Source of the DNA: JAZDFP01 sp043801445
GTDB lineage: Bacteria > Planctomycetota > MHYJ01 > JACQXL01
Length of the DNA stretch: 64,000 bases
Direction of reading: 5' to 3'
Assembly (NCBI GenBank): GCA_043801445.1
Contig: JAZDMB010000033.1
Span: 1-64,000, forward strand
The position numbers and the translations under genes are program-made. Below the pieces are notes generated by a model that did not search any database, was not told where the DNA came from, and saw nothing but the letters and a program-made list of their open reading frames with translations. Within the stretch, counting starts at the first letter, position 1, and each line of letters opens with the position of its first letter. Below are positions 8,885-17,290 of this stretch, piece after piece.

Positions 8885-10816
8885 TTACTCTACGAACCCT
8901 GACCCTTCGGACGATAGTCCGGAGGGTTCTCGCCCTGACGAGTCATCGTCCTCTGGGCAAGGACCCGGAACGGGCGGGTTCTCTGAGCGAGAACCCGGAA
9001 CGGGTAATCCCAATTCTTTTAATTTCTCCGGAGTCGGACGGCCGTTTTTGTCCCAGCCCCTCATCTGATAATATTCATCAAGCAGTTTCTCTACGTCTTC
9101 TTTCTTGACCCTGCTGCCCGCAGTAGGCCCGTCTGTTACGCTCTCTTCATAGACTCTTGCCGGCGGGTAATCGAAATGCCTGCCGAATGTCTTGGGGTGT
9201 TCCCTGATAAGGAATAAGCGGGTAAGATTCCAGACCCTTTCCGATGCCTTGAGCATTTCATCCATAGTGAAATCTATACCGGTGGCAATCTTCATCAATT
9301 GCGGATAATAATCCAAGCTGAGTTCCAGTTCCACCCATTGGAGCCGGCAACAACCGACCATATCAAAAAGCGGTCTGATATGCTGGAGCTCGATAACGCG
9401 TTTGGATTTCCCGGTAACGACGTCACGTCCGACCGCAATATCGTGGGTAATCGCCCAGGCGCGGTTATGGTGCGCCCCGATGTCGCAGGTCATATATGCC
9501 AGAAGCATTGCCGGCGCCTTGCGCGATTCATAGCCGGATATCTCCAGGCCCTTGACCTGCATGGCAAATTTCCCGGAACCTTTGCCTATCTTCTCTGCTG
9601 CCGCCCTCGCCCCGTCAGCCAGCAGGTTGCCGATTCCTTGCCGGTAACATATCATATTCATTATTTTCTCGAATGAATTTATATCGCCGAATTTGAATTC
9701 AACGCCGCCCGTATCTTGCTTGGTGATAAGTCCTTTTTCATAACATTCCATTGCAAATGCGGCGACATTGCCTCCGGAAATCGTGTCGATACCCAATTCA
9801 TCGCAGATATAATTGGCATAAGTCAAATCGTGTATATTATTGATGAGGCAATCACCGCCTATCAGAGCGGCGGTTTCGTATTCAGGCCCTTCTACGTAGT
9901 AATCCTTGCCGTTTTTCTTGGTGCGGGCGTATTTCCCGCAAGCCGACGGACATCCGAAGCATGCCTTATGCGTTATGAGTGTTTCTTTTACCAGCACATC
10001 ACCGGATATTTTTTCATAGTCCTTGAAGAATCCGCTCTGGAAATTACGGGTCGGGAAAGAGCCCTGCTGGTTTGACCAGACCGTAACGCCGGCCGTGCCC
10101 TGGGCAACCCAGGCCTTCCAGCCGGGATGTTTGAAACAATCCAAAAATGCCTGCCTGCCGACTTCAAGCAGTTTAGCCGGATTGCTAACCTTGATTGATT
10201 TTGTGCCTCTGACTGCAATCGCCTTGAGATTTTTAGAGCCCATTACCGCGCCGATACCGGTGCGTCCGGCCTGGCGTCCGAAATCGTGCGAGATACAGGC
10301 AAATTTAACCTTGTTCTCTCCGGCCGGTCCGATGGTGGCAATCTCAAATTCCCTGCCCAGGTCTTTCTTCATCATCTCTTCGGTTGTCAGAGCGCCTTTG
10401 CCCCAATAAGATTCGGCATTCCGGATTTTTACTTTATCGTTATTGATATAAAGATAGACCTGTTTGGCAGAGACGCCTTCTATTATAATAACATCATAAC
10501 CGGCATATTTTAATTCTGCGGCTAAATGACCGCCCATGTTGCTGTCGCCATACGAATTTGTGGCGGGCGATTTGGAAGCAAAGGTAATTTTACCTCCGGC
10601 AGGTAAAAATAGGCCGGCCAGAGGACCTGAGGCAACTATGACTTTATTGTCAGGACCTAAAGGGTCGATGCCGGGTTTCAGTTCATCGGAAAGTATTTTG
10701 GCCGCAAAACCGCGACCGCCGATATAATCTTTTATTAATTTATCGGGCAATGGCTCGGTGGATATTTTTCCATTGGAAAGATTAACTCTTAATATTTTTC
10801 CTGCATAACCGAACAT
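8885..10816 (-). CDS. aor: Aldehyde:ferredoxin oxidoreductase (tungsten type)
   Basis: This cytoplasmic enzyme oxidises aldehydes to carboxylic acids and reduces ferredoxin. The protein has 643 residues, with the AOR N-terminal domain (GKILRVNLSNGKI, IGGRGFAAKIL) and the [4Fe-4S]-binding Cys286-x2-Cys289-x3-Cys293 plus Cys489/490. These are typical of the tungstopterin family. Residues after about 607 (GSRSENPPVPGP...) are not typical of AOR; they are encoded by three palindromes at about 8893-9005 and look like an acquired tail. The gene follows a ferredoxin gene by 79 bases on the same strand, and that ferredoxin is its likely electron acceptor. Aldehydes from 2-oxoacid metabolism are plausible substrates, but the specificity cannot be read from the sequence. 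Confidence 0.93.
   Translation of the reverse strand: MFGYAGKILRVNLSNGKISTEPLPDKLIKDYIGGRGFAAKILSDELKPGIDPLGPDNKVIVASGPLAGLFLPAGGKITFASKSPATNSYGDSNMGGHLAAELKYAGYDVIIIEGVSAKQVYLYINNDKVKIRNAESYWGKGALTTEEMMKKDLGREFEIATIGPAGENKVKFACISHDFGRQAGRTGIGAVMGSKNLKAIAVRGTKSIKVSNPAKLLEVGRQAFLDCFKHPGWKAWVAQGTAGVTVWSNQQGSFPTRNFQSGFFKDYEKISGDVLVKETLITHKACFGCPSACGKYARTKKNGKDYYVEGPEYETAALIGGDCLINNIHDLTYANYICDELGIDTISGGNVAAFAMECYEKGLITKQDTGGVEFKFGDINSFEKIMNMICYRQGIGNLLADGARAAAEKIGKGSGKFAMQVKGLEISGYESRKAPAMLLAYMTCDIGAHHNRAWAITHDIAVGRDVVTGKSKRVIELQHIRPLFDMVGCCRLQWVELELSLDYYPQLMKIATGIDFTMDEMLKASERVWNLTRLFLIREHPKTFGRHFDYPPARVYEESVTDGPTAGSRVKKEDVEKLLDEYYQMRGWDKNGRPTPEKLKELGLPVPGSRSENPPVPGPCPEDDDSSGREPSGLSSEGSGFVE
8893..9005. 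repeat. Three palindromes forming the 3' end of aor
   Basis: The palindromes are ACCCTTCGGAC/GTCCGGAGGGT with a four-base loop and one mismatch, GACGAGTCATCGTC, and GGGTTCTC-5 nt-GAGAACCC at 8976-8996. The last is the exact reverse complement of 56333-56353, inside another coding region. They lie in frame and encode the acidic and Pro/Gly/Ser-rich tail of AOR. Confidence 0.7.
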
Positions 10817-10895
10817 ATATACCTCCTTCGGAGGAAGTTAAAAGTTAGAAGTTAAAGGTTAAAAGTCCTAACTTTTTACTTACTACTTTTTACTT

Positions 10896-11330
10896 TTACG
10901 CTTCTTTGACCGAAAGCACTTTCGTTCCACAGACCGCGATACATTCTTTGCACAAATCACATTTTATAGGAACCGGACTATCATCGTGCAGGAACATTAC
11001 CTTAGTCGGGCACTCTTCTACGCAGACCCCGCAACCGGTGCATTTTTCAGCATCGATGATATAAACGCCGCTCCGATGCTCCGATACGGAGCGTCCCGTA
11101 TCCGAAGGCATCGGGACGTTTTTCTCGCTAATCGCCTCAGCCGGGCAGACACTGGCGCAGGTGCCGCATTGGTTACAGACAAAAGGTTCAAAGGTGCCCG
11201 GTTTCGGGAATTTCGCCTCAATCATCAGAGCCGCTTTTTTAGGATTGACTTCCTTGAAATGATATAATGAACAAACGGTCAGGCAAACCCGGCAGCCCGT
11301 GCATTTCTTGGCATCTACATTTAAATGCAT
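10896..11330 (-). CDS. Ferredoxin-like protein with four [4Fe-4S] motifs
   Basis: This electron-transfer protein of 144 residues has four Cys clusters: 10/13/16/20, 52/55/58/62, 97/100/103/107 and 124/127/130/134. It resembles AOR-associated or HycB/CooF-type ferredoxins. It is the first gene of a pair with aor and probably takes electrons from it. Residues about 72-88 (VPMPSDTGRSVSEHRS) interrupt the usual short link between the second and third clusters. They are encoded by two palindromes at 11078-11118, so they look like an in-frame insertion. The ATG at 11330 is preceded by AAGGAGT. Confidence 0.88.
   Translation of the reverse strand: MHLNVDAKKCTGCRVCLTVCSLYHFKEVNPKKAALMIEAKFPKPGTFEPFVCNQCGTCASVCPAEAISEKNVPMPSDTGRSVSEHRSGVYIIDAEKCTGCGVCVEECPTKVMFLHDDSPVPIKCDLCKECIAVCGTKVLSVKEA
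11078..11118. repeat. Palindromes inside the ferredoxin gene
   Basis: GCTCC-GATA-... pairs with GGAGC (11078-11092), and CGTCCCG pairs with CGGGACG (11092-11118). The two hairpins abut and stay in frame with the ferredoxin. The palindrome type (CGGGACG, CGGGA) recalls the spacer elements near 51505-51520 and 57136. Confidence 0.6.
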
Positions 11331-11567
11331 ATTTTATACTCCTTCCTAATTTGTTTCTGCATATTTTACATACATCTCTAACGGGGTCAAGAAAAAGTAA
11401 TTGACTAATTTTGGAGTTTAATATAAATATTTATAAGGAAGCCATGAGGCCAAGATAACTTGCCTGAATGATTCGTTTGGGAGAGCCTCCGGTAACACGA
11501 ATCTCACGAATGGAACGAATACCACAAATAATTCGTGCGATTCGCTTTATTCGTGTTTAATCGGAAA
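11331..11567. other. Spacer with half MITE and ATTCGTG-word repeats
   Basis: There is no gene here. One end of the MITE-like element is at 11431-11460 (TTATAAGGAAGCCATGAGG). At 11490-11562 the words CACGAAT and ATTCGTG recur; similar text is found at 40380-40450 and 51605-51635. Such degenerate word-like spacers recur throughout the window. Confidence 0.5.
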
Positions 11568-12737
11568 CTAAGCGCTCAGCGCATTATGCAAAATAGAAAC
11601 GGCCATATCAATTTCCTTATTTTTCACGGTCAGCGGAGGCATAAGTCTTAAAACCTTCTTTTGGGTGCAATTTATCAGCAATTTTTGTTCCATACAACTA
11701 TTGACGATTTTTGCACCTTCTATGTCGAGCTCGACGCCTTGCATCAAACCTTTGCCTCTTACGTTCTTGATAAAAGGAAATTCTTTTTTTAACTGCAAGA
11801 GTTTTTTAGCCAGGTATTTTCCTCTGATTTCCGCCTTGGTTACCAAATTGGCGTCTTCAATCGCTTCAAAAACAGCCAGACTCGCAGCGCATGCCAGCGG
11901 GCTGCCGCCAAATGTTGAGGCATGCATACCCGGCTGTAAGGTATCGGCTATTTCGCGTTTGGCAACCAATGCGCCGATAGGGAATCCGCCGCCTAAGGTC
12001 TTTGATAACGTCATAATATCAGGAACAATATCATAATGCTGGTAACAAAACATCTTGCCGGTACGGCCCATGCCGGTCTGAATTTCATCGAATACCAGCA
12101 GAATCTTTTTCTCGTCACAGATTTTTCGTAAGCCGTTTAAGAAATCAACCGAGGCGACATTAACGCCGCCTTCTCCCTGGATCGGTTCAAGCATTATGGC
12201 AACTGTTTTGTCGGTTATCTTTGCCTTAACTGCTTCCAAGTCGTTGAATGGCGCGTAAACAAATCCGGCCGGTAAAGGCGCAAAGCCTTCCTGGTATTTG
12301 GATTGCGCGGTTGCGGTAAGAGCTCCCAAGGTTCTGCCGTGGAAAGAATTTTCCATCGTGATTATCTCATATCTTGACGGATAACCGAATCTCCGGGCTA
12401 ATTTTATGGCGCCTTCGATTGCTTCGGCTCCGCTATTACAGAAAAAGACTTTCCCGTCAAATGAGTGCTTGACGATTTTTTCAGCAAGCCGAGCCTGTAA
12501 TTCATTATAATAATTGTTGGATACGTGAATCATTTTCTTTACCTGGTTTTTTATGGCGGAAACCACCCTGGGGTGGCAATGACCGATACCGGATACCGCC
12601 CAGCCGGGAAAGAAATCAAGGAATTCTTTTCCTTCGATGTCATAGACTTTTGTTCCCTTGCCCCGTACTAAAACAGTTTGCGACTTAGTATAAGTGGGCA
12701 TTACATATTGCTGATATAATTCCATTACCTCTTTCAT
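11568..12737 (-). CDS. argD: Acetylornithine aminotransferase
   Basis: A class III PLP aminotransferase of 389 residues, normal for ArgD. It converts N-acetylglutamate semialdehyde to N-acetylornithine. Visible family features are the N-terminal VRGKGTKVYDIEGKEFLDF, the GAEAIEGAIKLAR cofactor region, VFDEIQTGMGRTGKMF, and the Schiff-base lysine in TLSKTLGGGFP. It is the last gene of the arg run. Its start overlaps the argB stop by four bases (ATGA type), which indicates translational coupling. It may also serve in lysine synthesis, as ArgD often does. Confidence 0.95.
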   Translation of the reverse strand: MKEVMELYQQYVMPTYTKSQTVLVRGKGTKVYDIEGKEFLDFFPGWAVSGIGHCHPRVVSAIKNQVKKMIHVSNNYYNELQARLAEKIVKHSFDGKVFFCNSGAEAIEGAIKLARRFGYPSRYEIITMENSFHGRTLGALTATAQSKYQEGFAPLPAGFVYAPFNDLEAVKAKITDKTVAIMLEPIQGEGGVNVASVDFLNGLRKICDEKKILLVFDEIQTGMGRTGKMFCYQHYDIVPDIMTLSKTLGGGFPIGALVAKREIADTLQPGMHASTFGGSPLACAASLAVFEAIEDANLVTKAEIRGKYLAKKLLQLKKEFPFIKNVRGKGLMQGVELDIEGAKIVNSCMEQKLLINCTQKKVLRLMPPLTVKNKEIDMAVSILHNALSA

Positions 12738-13591
12738 TTTATTATCTCCGTTCCGATACCTTTATCAGTAAATATTTCAAGCAAAATGGCGTGCGGTAAC
12801 CGCCCGTCGATGATATGTGTTTTTTTTACACCGCCATTTAAAGCAGTTATGATTGATTTCACCTTGGGAATCATACCGGTATTGATGATACCTTTCTTGA
12901 TTAAGGATTGCGCCTTGTTTATAGTCAGCGTAGAAATAATGCTTAAGTCGTCTGACTTATCCATAAGGATTCCTTTAATATCGGTAATCAGTACGAACTT
13001 TTCGGCTTTTAATGCGGTTGCAATGTCGCAGGCGGCCTGGTCTGCGTTGATATTATATGTCTGGCCATCGCTCCCGAAACCCAATGGTGTAAGCACCGGT
13101 ATTTCGCCGGCATTAAACGCCTTGACGATGGGCCTGATATTCACCGAAGACACCTCGCCGACAAAGCCGATATCTTTCCCCTGCGGTCTCAGTTTTTCAG
13201 CCCAGATTATCTCGTTCCTCTTGCCGCAGAGCGATTTAGCTTTCCAGCCCAAGCGCTTAATCTGGCGGGTCAATTCCAGGTTCCTTTCGTACAGCGTCTT
13301 TTTAACAATCTTAATAACCGGCGCATCGGTTATCCTCAGCCCGTCGAAAAACTTGGGTTCTAATCCGGCCTTTGCCATCCGGGCGCTGATGCGACGCCCG
13401 CCGCCGTGAATCAGCACCGGTTTGATGCCGACCGAACTTAAGAAAATAATATCCTTGAGAATTTCGTTGATAGCATGGGCATCGTCCTCCAGACTACCGC
13501 CGAGTTTGATAACGGTAATGGTATTCCTGAATTTCCGGATGTAAGGTATGGCTTCTATTAAAACAGCGGCTTTTTTAATTATATTTTGCAT
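12734..13591 (-). CDS. argB: Acetylglutamate kinase
   Basis: An amino-acid kinase of 285 residues that phosphorylates N-acetylglutamate, the second committed step of arginine synthesis. The N-terminal VIKLGGSL lysine and Gly patch, LIHGGGRRIS, the NINADQAACDIA region and the late GMIPKVKS stretch are as expected for ArgB. The start overlaps the argJ stop by 17 bases, and the stop overlaps the argD start, within one transcription unit. The N-terminal extension before VIKLGG is short but may resemble arginine-inhibited forms; feedback inhibition is possible but cannot be decided by eye. Confidence 0.95.
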   Translation of the reverse strand: MQNIIKKAAVLIEAIPYIRKFRNTITVIKLGGSLEDDAHAINEILKDIIFLSSVGIKPVLIHGGGRRISARMAKAGLEPKFFDGLRITDAPVIKIVKKTLYERNLELTRQIKRLGWKAKSLCGKRNEIIWAEKLRPQGKDIGFVGEVSSVNIRPIVKAFNAGEIPVLTPLGFGSDGQTYNINADQAACDIATALKAEKFVLITDIKGILMDKSDDLSIISTLTINKAQSLIKKGIINTGMIPKVKSIITALNGGVKKTHIIDGRLPHAILLEIFTDKGIGTEIIK

Positions 13592-14843
13592 TTATTTTTA
13601 TATAACCTTCTGTCAAATCGCATGTCCAGATAGTGGCTGTGCCGTTTCCCGCATTCAGATTAACGGTTATTTTTATATCCTTATTCTGTAATAATCGCCT
13701 GGCCTGCGCTCTGGCTTGGTCATAAATCCTGCCCCGGCTCATTATTTTAAGCCCGCTCAGGCAGACCTCTAATTTTGAGACATCGAATTTCACACCGGCC
13801 GCTCCTGCAGCAGAGGCAATCCGGCCGACATTCGGGTCTTCACCCGCGATGGCTGTTTTGACTAAATTCGAATTGGCAATCCGGGTAGCTATTTTTTGGG
13901 CATCCGATTTAGTCCGGGCGCCTTTTACCTCCACTTCAACAAATTTACTCGCGCCTTCTCCGTCTTTGACTATCTCTTTTGCCAGATATGAGGCAACATA
14001 TTTAAGCGCCTCGCAGAATATTTTATAATTTTTAGTGCCATACTTTATCCGGGGATTGCCGGCCATCGAATTAGCCAGAATAATCACGGCATCATTGGTG
14101 CTCATATCGCCGTCAACGGTTATGGCATTGAAAGACTCGGTAACCGCATCCGGCAGCGCTTTTGCCAGCGCTTTCGGCTCAATAAAGGCGTCTGTAGTCA
14201 GGAAACAAAGCATTGTCGCCATATTGGGATATATCATACCGGAACCCTTGGCGATGCCGCCGATTTTTACATTATAGCCGCCTATCTTGATACTCACGGC
14301 TATTTTCTTGAGATAGAGGTCGGTAGTCATAATGGCTTTTGCAACAGCCAGGTCACCCGAGCGGCTCAGCTTATTTACCAGTTCCGGTAAGGCAGCCATT
14401 ATCTTATCAGCCGGAAACGGCTTGCCGATAACGCCGGTAGATGCTATCAGCATATCCTCTGTTCTAATCTGCCTGATGGAGGCAAACGGCAGGTATGCCT
14501 GTCTGAAACTTCCGTCTCTGGAAGCAAATGGCAGGCGGTTAGCCAGCAGGGATGCCAGATGCTTGGTAATATTGACTGCCTGGTCGAATCCTTTATGGCC
14601 GCAGAGACAATTGGCATTACCGCTGTTAACGATGATAGCCTGTGCCCGGCCGTCTTTCAGGTATGACTGGCAGATTTCAACCGGAGCGGCTTTTACTTCG
14701 TTCCTGGTAAAAACACCTGCGGCCAATGCCGGTACTTTGGAAAAGATTAAGCCTAAATCAAGCTTGTTTTCTTTGATACCGCTTTTGATGCCTGCGGCTA
14801 AAAATCCTTTAGGTGCTGTTACTGAACCGGTTATTTTTTTCAT
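13575..14843 (-). CDS. argJ: Glutamate N-acetyltransferase / ornithine acetyltransferase
   Basis: ArgJ transfers the acetyl group from acetylornithine to glutamate, so arginine synthesis runs as an acetyl cycle; no separate argA or argE is seen here. The protein has 422 residues. Self-cleavage is expected at Ala-Thr in SGMIYPNMATMLCF. The stretch around residues 100-126 (NRLPFASRDGSFRQAYLPFA) is not typical and carries two near-identical pieces, CTGCCATTTGCTTCCA and CTGCCGTTTGCCTCCA (minus strand). This suggests a small in-frame insertion near 14476-14545. The ATG directly abuts the argC stop. Confidence 0.94.
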   Translation of the reverse strand: MKKITGSVTAPKGFLAAGIKSGIKENKLDLGLIFSKVPALAAGVFTRNEVKAAPVEICQSYLKDGRAQAIIVNSGNANCLCGHKGFDQAVNITKHLASLLANRLPFASRDGSFRQAYLPFASIRQIRTEDMLIASTGVIGKPFPADKIMAALPELVNKLSRSGDLAVAKAIMTTDLYLKKIAVSIKIGGYNVKIGGIAKGSGMIYPNMATMLCFLTTDAFIEPKALAKALPDAVTESFNAITVDGDMSTNDAVIILANSMAGNPRIKYGTKNYKIFCEALKYVASYLAKEIVKDGEGASKFVEVEVKGARTKSDAQKIATRIANSNLVKTAIAGEDPNVGRIASAAGAAGVKFDVSKLEVCLSGLKIMSRGRIYDQARAQARRLLQNKDIKITVNLNAGNGTATIWTCDLTEGYIKINAKYN

Positions 14844-15890
14844 TTATAATAAACCCAAGGTTTCCGTGAACCCTTCCATGATATTCATATTTTGCACGGC
14901 TTGTGATGCGGCGCCTTTCCAGAGATTATCTATGGCGCTTATCACAATAGCTTTCTTGCCCATTACCTTTATGCCGATATCGCAGAAATTAGTACCGGTT
15001 ACATTTCTCGTTTCCGGGAAAATACCTTCCGGTAAAACCCTGACAAATGGTTGGTTTTTATAATACGCTTTATACCGCGTGATTAAATCTTTTGTGACTG
15101 ATTCTTTCCCGCCCGAACGACCAAATGGTCGGGCAGGTTTAAGATTAAAATAGATAGTCGCCAATATTCCCTGGCTCATCGGAATAATATGGGGCACGAA
15201 CGTTATTTCAATCTTTGACTTAGCCCGTTTTGAAAGTTCCTGATTTATTTCGGGCATATGCGGGTGCTGGTTTATTTTGTAAGCTCTGAAGTTTTCGTTC
15301 GCCTCGGAAAAAAGCAGTGCCATTGAGGGAGTCCGGCCCGCGCCGGTCGTGCCGGATTTGGCATCGATAATAATTTGGTCTGTTTCAACGAGACCTTCCT
15401 GAACCAGCGGAAGGCATCCCAAAATCGAAGCGGTCGGATAACAGCCGGGATTAGCCACGAGCCTGGCTTGAGCGATATCTTTTTTATATAATTCGGGAAG
15501 GCCATAAACCTTTGTCGTCAGAAGCTCGGGACTGGAGTGTTTTACGCCATACCAAGCTTCATATGTTGATTTTTCTGTCAGGCGGTAATCAGCGCTTAAA
15601 TCCACTACCTTTTTACCCATATCCAAAAACTTGGGGACAAAATTCATTGAAATCTTATGAGGCAACGCCAGGAATATAAGGTCAGTGGATTGCTCTATTT
15701 CTCTTAAGTCGGGTTCGCAGCACATTAAATCCAACCGGCTCCTGAATACAGGGAATATATCGGAAATAAGTTCGGGTTTATCAACCTTAGCGCTGACTGA
15801 AGTTATTTTAACATTAGGATGTCTCAATAAAATCTTTATCAATTCCCGGCCCGCATAACCGGTTGCACCGACGATCCCTATTCTTAACAT
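14844..15890 (-). CDS. argC: N-acetyl-gamma-glutamyl-phosphate reductase
   Basis: An NADPH-dependent reductase of 348 residues. The Rossmann motif GIVGATGYAGRELI starts at residue 4, and the catalytic cysteine sits in VANPGCYPTASIL. The C-terminal FVRVLPEGIFPETRNVTGTN is also typical. A ten-residue stretch, ARPFGRSGGK, interrupts the region between YFNLK and the helix before RYKAYYKNQPF. It is encoded by the 30-bp palindromic element at 15108-15137 and does not disturb the frame. The start overlaps the end of argH by seven bases. Activity is expected because all key residues remain. Confidence 0.95.
   Translation of the reverse strand: MLRIGIVGATGYAGRELIKILLRHPNVKITSVSAKVDKPELISDIFPVFRSRLDLMCCEPDLREIEQSTDLIFLALPHKISMNFVPKFLDMGKKVVDLSADYRLTEKSTYEAWYGVKHSSPELLTTKVYGLPELYKKDIAQARLVANPGCYPTASILGCLPLVQEGLVETDQIIIDAKSGTTGAGRTPSMALLFSEANENFRAYKINQHPHMPEINQELSKRAKSKIEITFVPHIIPMSQGILATIYFNLKPARPFGRSGGKESVTKDLITRYKAYYKNQPFVRVLPEGIFPETRNVTGTNFCDIGIKVMGKKAIVISAIDNLWKGAASQAVQNMNIMEGFTETLGLL
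15108..15137. repeat. 30-bp PAR-family palindrome inside argC
   Basis: The minus strand reads CCTGCCCGACCATTTGGTCG followed by TTCGGGCGGG. It differs from the intergenic copies at 5660-5689 and 19422-19451 at one loop base. Exactly 30 bases add ten codons, translated P-A-R-P-F-G-R-S-G-G. Confidence 0.85.
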
Positions 15891-17245
15891 ATCTTTCTTC
15901 CTATCTCAATCTGTTTCTTGACCATCTTGGTTGAGGTGCCGCCATATGATTGTTTTGCCTCAATTGATTTCCTCATATCAAATATTTTATAGACGTCTTT
16001 ATCGAAAATACCGGAGAACTTTTTTAGCTCTGCGATATTTAGCTGATGCAGTTTTTCCCCTTTCTCAATCGCATATCGCACGATTTTGCTGACGATATGA
16101 TGGCTCTGCCTGAAAGGAACTCCTTTTTTTACCAGATAATCAGCCAGGTCGGTCGCCAGGGTAAAACTGTTGATTGACTGACTCATCCTGTCCGGGAATA
16201 TCCGAATCGTTTTTATTGATAGCGTAAATATTTGCAGGCATTCGCTGACCGTATCGATGGTATCAAACATCGGTGTTTTGTCTTCCTGCATATCTTTATC
16301 ATAGCCGCCGGGCAGTCCTTTCATCACGGTCATAATATTGACGAGATTGCCGTAGACCCGTCCGGTTTTGCCCCGGATTAATTCCATCGTATCGGGATTA
16401 TGTTTCTGGGGCATCAGCGAACTTGAGGTGGCTATTCCTTCAGCCAGCCGGACAAACCCGAATTCAGCGGACGACCAGATAATGATATCTTCAGCGAACC
16501 GGCTCAAGTGTATCATCAGGATGGCTGATGCGCTAATACACTCTATAATAAAATCTCGGTCGCTCACGGCATCAAGTGCGTTTTCGGATACCGCACCGAA
16601 ACCTAAATTCTTGGCTAATTTATGCCGGTCAATCTTATATGAATTACCGGCAATCGCGCCTGAACCATACGGGCAAACATCCACCCGCTTGTAACAATCA
16701 GTTAGCCGTTCTTTATCCCGCTGGAGCGCGAAAAACCAACTCATCAGGTAGTAAGAGAATAATATCGGCTGCGCCTGTTGGAGATGCGTATAGCCGGGCA
16801 TTATTACAGCCAGATGTTTCTGCGCCGTATTGAGTATTGTTTTTTGCAGGTCTTTTATCTTGTCTTTAATCAACGGGATAGCTTTTTTGAGATATAATCT
16901 CTCGTCAGCCACGACCTGTTCGTTACGGCTCCGGCCGGTATGAATCTTGCCGGCATATTTACCGGCCAGTTTCGTCAACGCCACTTCAACGGCGGTGTGA
17001 ATGTCTTCCGCTTTATAATTGTTTTTCATGGAAAATTGTTTCTTAAGCCGTAATAGATTCTTCTGTATATTTTTCATTTCTTTCTGTGACAATATACCTG
17101 CTTCTTTAAGCGTCTCGGCATAGGCAATACTGCCGTTAATATCTTCATAAGCCAACCGCTTGTCAACTGAAAACGACTCGTTAAAGTGGTCTATCAGGTG
17201 GTCGGACAATCCGGACTTAGTTTTATACCATAAAGTTTTTAGCAT
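15884..17245 (-). CDS. argH: Argininosuccinate lyase
   Basis: This enzyme splits argininosuccinate into arginine and fumarate, the last step of the pathway. I place the start at the ATG at 17245 (MLKTLWYKTKSG), giving 453 residues; a TTG four codons upstream is also in frame, and neither has a clear ribosome binding site. The family signature is SSLMPQKHNPDTMEL. AGKIHTGRSRNEQV and HLQQAQPILFSYY are also typical. argG ends 45 bases upstream, and the argC start lies inside the 3' end, so the gene is within the operon. Confidence 0.95.
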   Translation of the reverse strand: MLKTLWYKTKSGLSDHLIDHFNESFSVDKRLAYEDINGSIAYAETLKEAGILSQKEMKNIQKNLLRLKKQFSMKNNYKAEDIHTAVEVALTKLAGKYAGKIHTGRSRNEQVVADERLYLKKAIPLIKDKIKDLQKTILNTAQKHLAVIMPGYTHLQQAQPILFSYYLMSWFFALQRDKERLTDCYKRVDVCPYGSGAIAGNSYKIDRHKLAKNLGFGAVSENALDAVSDRDFIIECISASAILMIHLSRFAEDIIIWSSAEFGFVRLAEGIATSSSLMPQKHNPDTMELIRGKTGRVYGNLVNIMTVMKGLPGGYDKDMQEDKTPMFDTIDTVSECLQIFTLSIKTIRIFPDRMSQSINSFTLATDLADYLVKKGVPFRQSHHIVSKIVRYAIEKGEKLHQLNIAELKKFSGIFDKDVYKIFDMRKSIEAKQSYGGTSTKMVKKQIEIGRKIC

Positions 17246-17290
17246 AAATAATATCAAAAATCAAATAGCAAATATAAAAATATTTGGTTT

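Noticed and set aside
15108..15137. Frameshift or assembly error in argC
   Set aside because: The extra bases are exactly 30, the frame continues into normal ArgC sequence, and near-identical copies exist elsewhere.
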